Assembly: GCA_946482165.1 (NCBI GenBank)
Contig: CAMLQS010000056.1
Location: 1-19,237 of the forward strand
DNA from: an uncultured Verrucomicrobiota bacterium
Lineage (GTDB): Bacteria; Verrucomicrobiota; Verrucomicrobiae; Opitutales; Opitutaceae
DNA length: 19,237 bases
Reading direction: 5' to 3'
Shown here: positions 14,874 through 19,237 of the stretch, one piece after another
Position numbering within the stretch: the stretch's first letter is position 1
Layout: each line of letters begins with the position of its first letter
Position numbers and translations under genes: made by a program
The notes under the pieces: model-generated
What the model was told of the DNA's origin: nothing
Database searches by the model: none
The model's input: the letters and a program-made list of their open reading frames with translations, nothing else

Positions 14874-16034
14874 TCATCGACCGGGCTGGGAAAGGTTCAT
14901 GTTCCGGAGCATGAGTTTGATCTCGGACAGGTCGTCACTCGCCGAATACGGCGGGCGACGAGATACCGCGCCGCCAGTATCCCACAGGACGGGAACCATC
15001 TTCCTTTTCAGCGCGGCATGAAACACGGATGCGGTCCACAGGACGCTGTATCGTTTCTCTTTGCGGGAACACATCGAGAACTCTCCGACGTAGGCCGGCG
15101 TGTTGGTGCGCTTGCAGAACGCCTCCATCCCGTCGAAGAGATCGTTCAACTGCTTCACGTCCTCTTCGCTTCCCCAGGTGCGCTGCATCTTTCCCCAGCT
15201 TTGATCTGCGTCCACGCCGACGAACAGCCAGGGTGTGTAGTAGTGGACCGAGACGAGGAGCCTGCCGGGAATGGAGTCCTTGGGCAGCTTGTATTCCTTC
15301 TGGCTGGTTTTGCTGAAGTCCGTGGAATACCCGGTGACGATCAGCAAACGACGCGCGTTGTTGCCGCCGGTCCCGCGCACGGTGTCGACAAAGAGTTGGT
15401 TCACGCGGGTCAGCGTGGCGTAGGCCTTCTCCATCGAGCCCTCGTTTTCAAAGTTGGTTTGCTCGTTGAGGCCCTCGAAGAGGAGGAGCTTCTCGTTCTT
15501 GTGGGCGTAATGGCGGGCGATCTGGTCCCAGTAGGAGCGGAACTTCTTTTCGGCCTCCTTGCTGAAGGTGCGGAAGGTGTCCGGGAACTTTTGTTTATCA
15601 TCCGAATCGATCCAGCCGCCGTCCCAATGGATGTTGATGACGCAAAACATTCCGGCTTCCTGTATCCAGTTAACAACTTCGTCGATCCTCTTGAACTGGG
15701 CCTTCGTGATGCGGCCTTTGTCGGAATAGGTATCCCACGCCACGGGCAGGCGCACCGACTTGAAGCCTATGCGCGCAAGGCTCTGGACGAACTCCTTCGT
15801 GATGTGCGGGCTGCCCCAGCCGGTCTCCCACCCCGCCGTGCTGTCGAAGGTGTTGCCGATGTTGATGCCGGGAGTCATCAGGCCGACCGCGGTCCACGCA
15901 TCCAACGGCTTCGTCGGCTGGTGGGTGTCAATCGTCGGCGCCGGCCTCGCCGCCTCCGCCGCATGGGTGGAAAGGGACGAGACGACCAAGAGCGCGGCCG
16001 ACACTCCGGCTAGAATGAACAGGGGAATTCTCAT
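14874..16034 (-). CDS. GH5 endoglucanase-like enzyme (possibly subfamily 4)
   Basis: This 386-residue single-domain enzyme has a signal peptide (MRIPLFILAGVSAALLVVSS, then THAAEA) and a GH5 barrel from about 50 to 378. Landmarks are GINIGNTFDS (56-65), RLPVAWDTYS, INIHWDGGW (133-141), acid/base E191 in FEGLNEQT, HYYTPW (264-269), and nucleophile E318 in AYVGEFS. The FEGLNE acid/base context resembles GH5 subfamily 4, which holds endoglucanases, xyloglucanases and licheninases, so an endo-cut on a beta-glucan backbone is likely. One oddity is NEQ where most GH5 enzymes have NEP. The open frame extends upstream to 16541, but that part lies over the GH39 gene in another frame and is not coding; the ATG at 16034 fits the leader. 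It is 104 nt after the GH39 stop and 89 nt before the first GH2. Confidence 0.92.
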   Translation of the reverse strand: MRIPLFILAGVSAALLVVSSLSTHAAEAARPAPTIDTHQPTKPLDAWTAVGLMTPGINIGNTFDSTAGWETGWGSPHITKEFVQSLARIGFKSVRLPVAWDTYSDKGRITKAQFKRIDEVVNWIQEAGMFCVINIHWDGGWIDSDDKQKFPDTFRTFSKEAEKKFRSYWDQIARHYAHKNEKLLLFEGLNEQTNFENEGSMEKAYATLTRVNQLFVDTVRGTGGNNARRLLIVTGYSTDFSKTSQKEYKLPKDSIPGRLLVSVHYYTPWLFVGVDADQSWGKMQRTWGSEEDVKQLNDLFDGMEAFCKRTNTPAYVGEFSMCSRKEKRYSVLWTASVFHAALKRKMVPVLWDTGGAVSRRPPYSASDDLSEIKLMLRNMNLSQPGR

Positions 16035-16138
16035 GCGTGGACTCGTCGGGGTGGTGCGTGGAGATCGCGGGCTTGGAGCTTGGGACCGACCGCGGGGCCT
16101 CCTCGGAATCGGAAGCCGTCGCAGGATCGCGGTGGTTT
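16035..16138 (-). other. Intergenic gap between GH39 and GH5 genes
   Basis: This 104-nt gap shows no terminator (no strong stem followed by a U-tract) and no recognisable promoter. A GAGGAGG string lies about 60 nt upstream of the GH5 start, too far to act as its ribosome binding site. Continued transcription through the gap is the simplest reading. Confidence 0.3.
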
Positions 16139-17761
16139 TTATTGCTGCGGCGTCAAGGTGATCAGCACGGCGTCGTTTTCCCGGAGATCGAACCGGTGCT
16201 CGAATTTCCCGTCGGGGCCGATTTCCACGGTGCGAACATTCACCGGCGCGCCGTTGTTTTCGGATTTGATCTTGGCGACCTGATCCCTGGTGAGTTGCGC
16301 GGGGGCGCCCAGATCGCGGTAAGTGGCGTAAGGGTCGTTGACGCGGTAACCGACCTTGCAGGTTTCCATGGCGTATTTGCCGGCGGGCAGATGCGCCAGA
16401 TTGAGCGCGATCACGCCTTTGGGTTTCGCGGGCAAATCGCGTTTGTAGAAGACCTGATTGATCGTGTCCTTGCCCGGAAACGTGTTGGTGAAATCCCAGA
16501 CCAAGGCCTGCACGCCGCCGGAGGAGTCGGTGCAGATCCACGACGCGGAATCGCTGCTCTTCAGTTCCGTCGCGCCGAGCCGGTTCAAAAACTGATAGGC
16601 ACGATACGAGGACTTTTTGATATCCTGATAGTTCATCAGGCCGAAACCACCGTGAAACGCCTCCCAGCGCGGAGCGGACTCCTCAAAGATATCGGTGAAC
16701 GTCCAGTAGGACATGGACTGCGCGGCGTCGCCGCAGTTCTTGAGTTTGTCCAAGATGTAGGCCGCGCTGTGATAACTGTCGTGAAACGGATCGGACGGCG
16801 TGTAGGAGCTGCTCCATTCGGTGAAATGGAGTTCCAGCCCGGGGTTTGGAGATTGGGCGATGGTCTGGCGTATCTCCCGGACTTCGCCAAAAATGGAGTC
16901 CGGCTTGAGGGAAAGAGCCGTGCCGGCGGTGCCGGTTTCGTCCAGAAATCCAACATCCACTCCATAGGTATGCGTGGAGACGAAATCCACGGGAACGCGG
17001 TGGGTGTTGCAGAACTCCAGGAACTCCGGGACCCATGCGCAGCCGGCGGTGGCCGGGCCGCCGACGCGATAAACCGGGTCCACGGATTTCACGGCGCGGG
17101 CCGTGCTCGCGTAGAGTTTGAAATATTCGGCGCGCGCGCCGGGCGCCCACTCCGCCCAAGGCTTTTTCTCGGGATTGCCCATCCAGAAGCCGTCGAGATT
17201 CGGCTCGTTCCAGACTTCAAAATACCACGAACGCACCTCGTCGGCCCCGTAGCGCTCGGTGCAATGCCGGACAAAGGCGGCGACCAAGGCCTCCCATTTC
17301 GCATAATCCTTCGGGGGCGTGACGTTACCCCTCCACCAGAAGATGGTCTGGGAACCGCTGGCCAATGCCGTGGGCATAAAGCCGAGTTCCACAAACGGCT
17401 TCATGCCGATTCGCTGGAGAAAATCGAAGAGCTCGTCGATGTATTGCCAGTTGTATTCGGGCCGGCCGTCGACCTCGCGGTAAACGCCCATGTCGTCGCA
17501 GAACAACCCGTGGAAGCGGAGGTATTCGAAGCCGCACTCGCGTCGCACGACGCTGAGCTGACGCTGCCAGTCGGCGCGCAGCCCTTCGTTGGCCCGACCC
17601 GCGCCCACGCAACGCTTGAACATGGTGTTGAGCGGGCCGTGGACCTGCTGCAGGTCGGCGGAGACGGTCCGCACGACTTCGTGGGTGTCGGCTGCGGACA
17701 AGGCGGCGGTCGCGATCAACGCGGCAAGTCCGGGGGCAAGGTGTCGTGTCGTGAGACTCAT
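16139..17761 (-). CDS. GH39-family beta-xylosidase-like enzyme
   Basis: This 540-residue secreted protein matches GH39, a clan A retaining family of beta-xylosidases, some arabinosidases and iduronidases. Residues 1-24 are a signal peptide (GLAALIATAALSAAD). The barrel shows the GH39 start region (FKRCVGAGRANEG), LRFHGLFCDDMGVY (81-94), acid/base E186 in FEVWNEPNLDGFW, VSTHTYG (261-267), nucleophile E315 in LHFTEWSSSY and SYWTFTDIFEE (351-361). A beta-sandwich follows the barrel from about 400 to 540 (LVWDFTN, GKYAMETCKVGYRVND, VLITLTP), as usual in the family. It begins 31 nt after the upstream fucosidase stop. Release of terminal xylose or arabinose from oligosaccharides is the likely role, perhaps after the endo-acting GH5; GH39 also includes other specificities, so the sugar is inferred. 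Confidence 0.9.
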   Translation of the reverse strand: MSLTTRHLAPGLAALIATAALSAADTHEVVRTVSADLQQVHGPLNTMFKRCVGAGRANEGLRADWQRQLSVVRRECGFEYLRFHGLFCDDMGVYREVDGRPEYNWQYIDELFDFLQRIGMKPFVELGFMPTALASGSQTIFWWRGNVTPPKDYAKWEALVAAFVRHCTERYGADEVRSWYFEVWNEPNLDGFWMGNPEKKPWAEWAPGARAEYFKLYASTARAVKSVDPVYRVGGPATAGCAWVPEFLEFCNTHRVPVDFVSTHTYGVDVGFLDETGTAGTALSLKPDSIFGEVREIRQTIAQSPNPGLELHFTEWSSSYTPSDPFHDSYHSAAYILDKLKNCGDAAQSMSYWTFTDIFEESAPRWEAFHGGFGLMNYQDIKKSSYRAYQFLNRLGATELKSSDSASWICTDSSGGVQALVWDFTNTFPGKDTINQVFYKRDLPAKPKGVIALNLAHLPAGKYAMETCKVGYRVNDPYATYRDLGAPAQLTRDQVAKIKSENNGAPVNVRTVEIGPDGKFEHRFDLRENDAVLITLTPQQ

Positions 17762-17792
17762 CGTGGTGGTCAGCTTAATCGGGCGCGCGGAA

Positions 17793-19237
17793 TCAGGATT
17801 GGACCTTCAGGGCGAAGGCTATTTTGCCGTCGAATTTCTCGGGCAGCGAAACGTGCAGGCCCTGAGCATCCCGCGTGAAGTTCAGGTTGCCGCCGCCGAC
17901 GAGCCGGACGGCGCCGATCTTGCCGGGCCACTGCGGCGCATCGGAAGCAAGCGATTTGATCGTGACTTTGCCGTCGGCGGGAAGCTCCAGCACGATGGCG
18001 TAAAGCGTCTTGCCGTCCTTCGATTGGGTGAAGCGGACGTCTTCGGACGTGAAGGGCTTGTCGGAGACGTCCTTCTGTCCGTCGAACTGGCCTTTCTCGG
18101 CGGCTTTTGTCGACGGACCTTCGCCATAGATTTTCCACGGGCGGGTCGCGTAGATCGCCTCGCCGTTCACCTTCAGCCACGCGCCGATCTCCTTGACGAT
18201 TTCGATCTCCAACTCGTCCGGCTGGCCGTCGCGCCGCAGCGGCACGCTCAGCATGAGATTGCCGTTTTTGCTGACGATGTCGGCCAGCATCTTCACGACG
18301 GAGGCGGCGGACTTGTAGTGTTTCCGCTCGAAGATACCCCGGTCGTAGTGCCACGAGCCGATGCAGGTGTCGGTCTGCCACGGTTGCGGCAGGATCTCAT
18401 GCGCCTTGCCTCGTTCGATGTCGTAAACCAGGGCGGTGCGCTGCTTCTCCGAGAGCCACTTGCCGTTCACCACGGCTTGGGTGCGGCCCTTCTTGTCGAG
18501 ACGCGTATTGTAGAAATGCGCGGCGAGTTTCAGCCCGACTTCGTCGGTGACTCCGTGGAGCGGCAGCACGGTGTCGTCGAAATAGATCTGGTCGGGCTGG
18601 TAGTCGTCCCAGAGCTGGAGGGTGCGCTTGAAAAATTTCTCCATGTAGGCCGCGTCGGGCACGCTGCTGCCCTTGGTGGCGTCCCACTCCCAATGATAGG
18701 CTCCCGGCGCGTGGTTCTGCGCGTAGAGGTCCTGCGGATCGAGGCCCTCCCACCACTGGCCCTTGCCGTCGGCCTTGGTGAGTTTTCCGTCATAAGGAAC
18801 GCCCGCGAGCGGACCGGATTTGTCCGCGCCTTGGGCCGGTTCATACCACATCCAGGCGTGCGACGCGTGAACGCTGACGCCGAAGCGCAGGCCGTGCTTC
18901 CGGGCGGCTTTCGCCCAGCCGCCGATCAAATCCTTTTTCGGGCCGAGCGCGACGGAGTTCCACGGCTGATACTTCGAGTCGTAGAGGTCGAGGTTGTCGT
19001 GGTGGTTGGCCAGCGCCATGAATGTTTTCGCGCCGTTGTCCTTGTAGAACTTCACGAGCGTGTCGGGGTCGAAGCGCTCCGCCTTCCAGACGCGGATCAC
19101 ATCCTTGAATCCATTGGTCGAAGGATGACCGTATTCCGTGATGTGCGTTTTGTAATTCCAACTCCCCTCCTCATACATGCTGCGCGCATACCAGTCGCCA
19201 TGCTCGGGTTGGCACTGAGGCCCCCAGTGCGCCCAGA
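17793..19237 (-). CDS. GH29 alpha-L-fucosidase, 5' end outside window (partial)
   Basis: The frame is open to the right edge; 480 complete residues are visible and the leader is missing. The ATG at 19178 is internal: in-frame sequence before it reads WAHWGPQCQPEHGDWYARS, the typical GH29 N-terminal HWGP region. Numbering from that internal Met, FMALANHHDN (53-62) holds the conserved His pair, GLRFGVSVHASHAW (96-109) is a barrel strand, and DQIYFDD (196-202) holds the likely nucleophile D201. SKNGNLMLSVPLRRDG (303-318) is the family end-of-barrel motif, and a C-terminal beta-sandwich runs from about 345 to 461 without extra binding modules. It differs clearly from the other GH29 in this window (IYFDD against WFDG, no F5/8C domains), so the two may cut different fucosyl linkages. 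It is the most upstream gene seen; the operon promoter lies outside. Confidence 0.93.
   Translation of the reverse strand, partial: WAHWGPQCQPEHGDWYARSMYEEGSWNYKTHITEYGHPSTNGFKDVIRVWKAERFDPDTLVKFYKDNGAKTFMALANHHDNLDLYDSKYQPWNSVALGPKKDLIGGWAKAARKHGLRFGVSVHASHAWMWYEPAQGADKSGPLAGVPYDGKLTKADGKGQWWEGLDPQDLYAQNHAPGAYHWEWDATKGSSVPDAAYMEKFFKRTLQLWDDYQPDQIYFDDTVLPLHGVTDEVGLKLAAHFYNTRLDKKGRTQAVVNGKWLSEKQRTALVYDIERGKAHEILPQPWQTDTCIGSWHYDRGIFERKHYKSAASVVKMLADIVSKNGNLMLSVPLRRDGQPDELEIEIVKEIGAWLKVNGEAIYATRPWKIYGEGPSTKAAEKGQFDGQKDVSDKPFTSEDVRFTQSKDGKTLYAIVLELPADGKVTIKSLASDAPQWPGKIGAVRLVGGGNLNFTRDAQGLHVSLPEKFDGKIAFALKVQS

Noticed and set aside
16035..16541. Upstream extension of the GH5 frame to 16541
   Set aside because: The extra residues are arginine- and proline-rich and overlie the GH39 C-terminal coding region in another frame; a proper signal peptide starts at 16034.

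Overview
The window is one uninterrupted, co-oriented block of nine secreted carbohydrate-active enzyme genes, all on the minus strand, so transcription runs from base 19237 towards base 1. The first gene (right edge) and the last gene (left edge) are cut by the window. I see no transporter, regulator, RNA gene, transposase, CRISPR array or integrase. The DNA is GC-rich throughout. Together with long multidomain secreted glycosidases, no SusC/SusD pair and few Shine-Dalgarno sites, this suggests a polysaccharide-degrading Verrucomicrobiota bacterium, perhaps of the Opitutaceae. That assignment is inference; there is no marker gene here.

Layout in transcription order: GH29 alpha-L-fucosidase (partial, 19237-17793); GH39 beta-xylosidase-like (17761-16139); compact GH5 endoglucanase-like (16034-14874); GH2 beta-galactosidase-like with an extra jelly-roll domain nested in its sugar-binding domain (14784-11902); a second GH2 with a discoidin (F5/8C) domain nested in a C-terminal domain (11866-8960); GH29 alpha-L-fucosidase with two F5/8C domains (8887-6803); GH43 with a discoidin-like C-terminus (6789-5287); a SASA/SGNH acetylesterase of CE20-like architecture (5182-3227); and a large modular GH5 (N-terminal beta domain, GH5, FN3, CBM-like, FN3, LamG) running off the left edge (3201-1). 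Gaps between genes are 13 to 104 nt, consistent with one operon longer than 19 kb.

The enzymes make a coherent set: endo-acting GH5 enzymes would cut a beta-linked backbone, the esterase would remove O-acetyl groups, and the fucosidases, GH2, GH39 and GH43 enzymes would strip fucose, galactose, xylose and/or arabinose side groups. Fucosylated, O-acetylated xyloglucan or a similar plant hemicellulose fits best, but no GH31 alpha-xylosidase or GH74 is present in the window, so the substrate is a hypothesis. The most unusual structural points are the nested domain insertions: the same kind of beta-sandwich module appears inside both the first GH2 and the acetylesterase, and a discoidin module interrupts the C-terminal domain of the second GH2.
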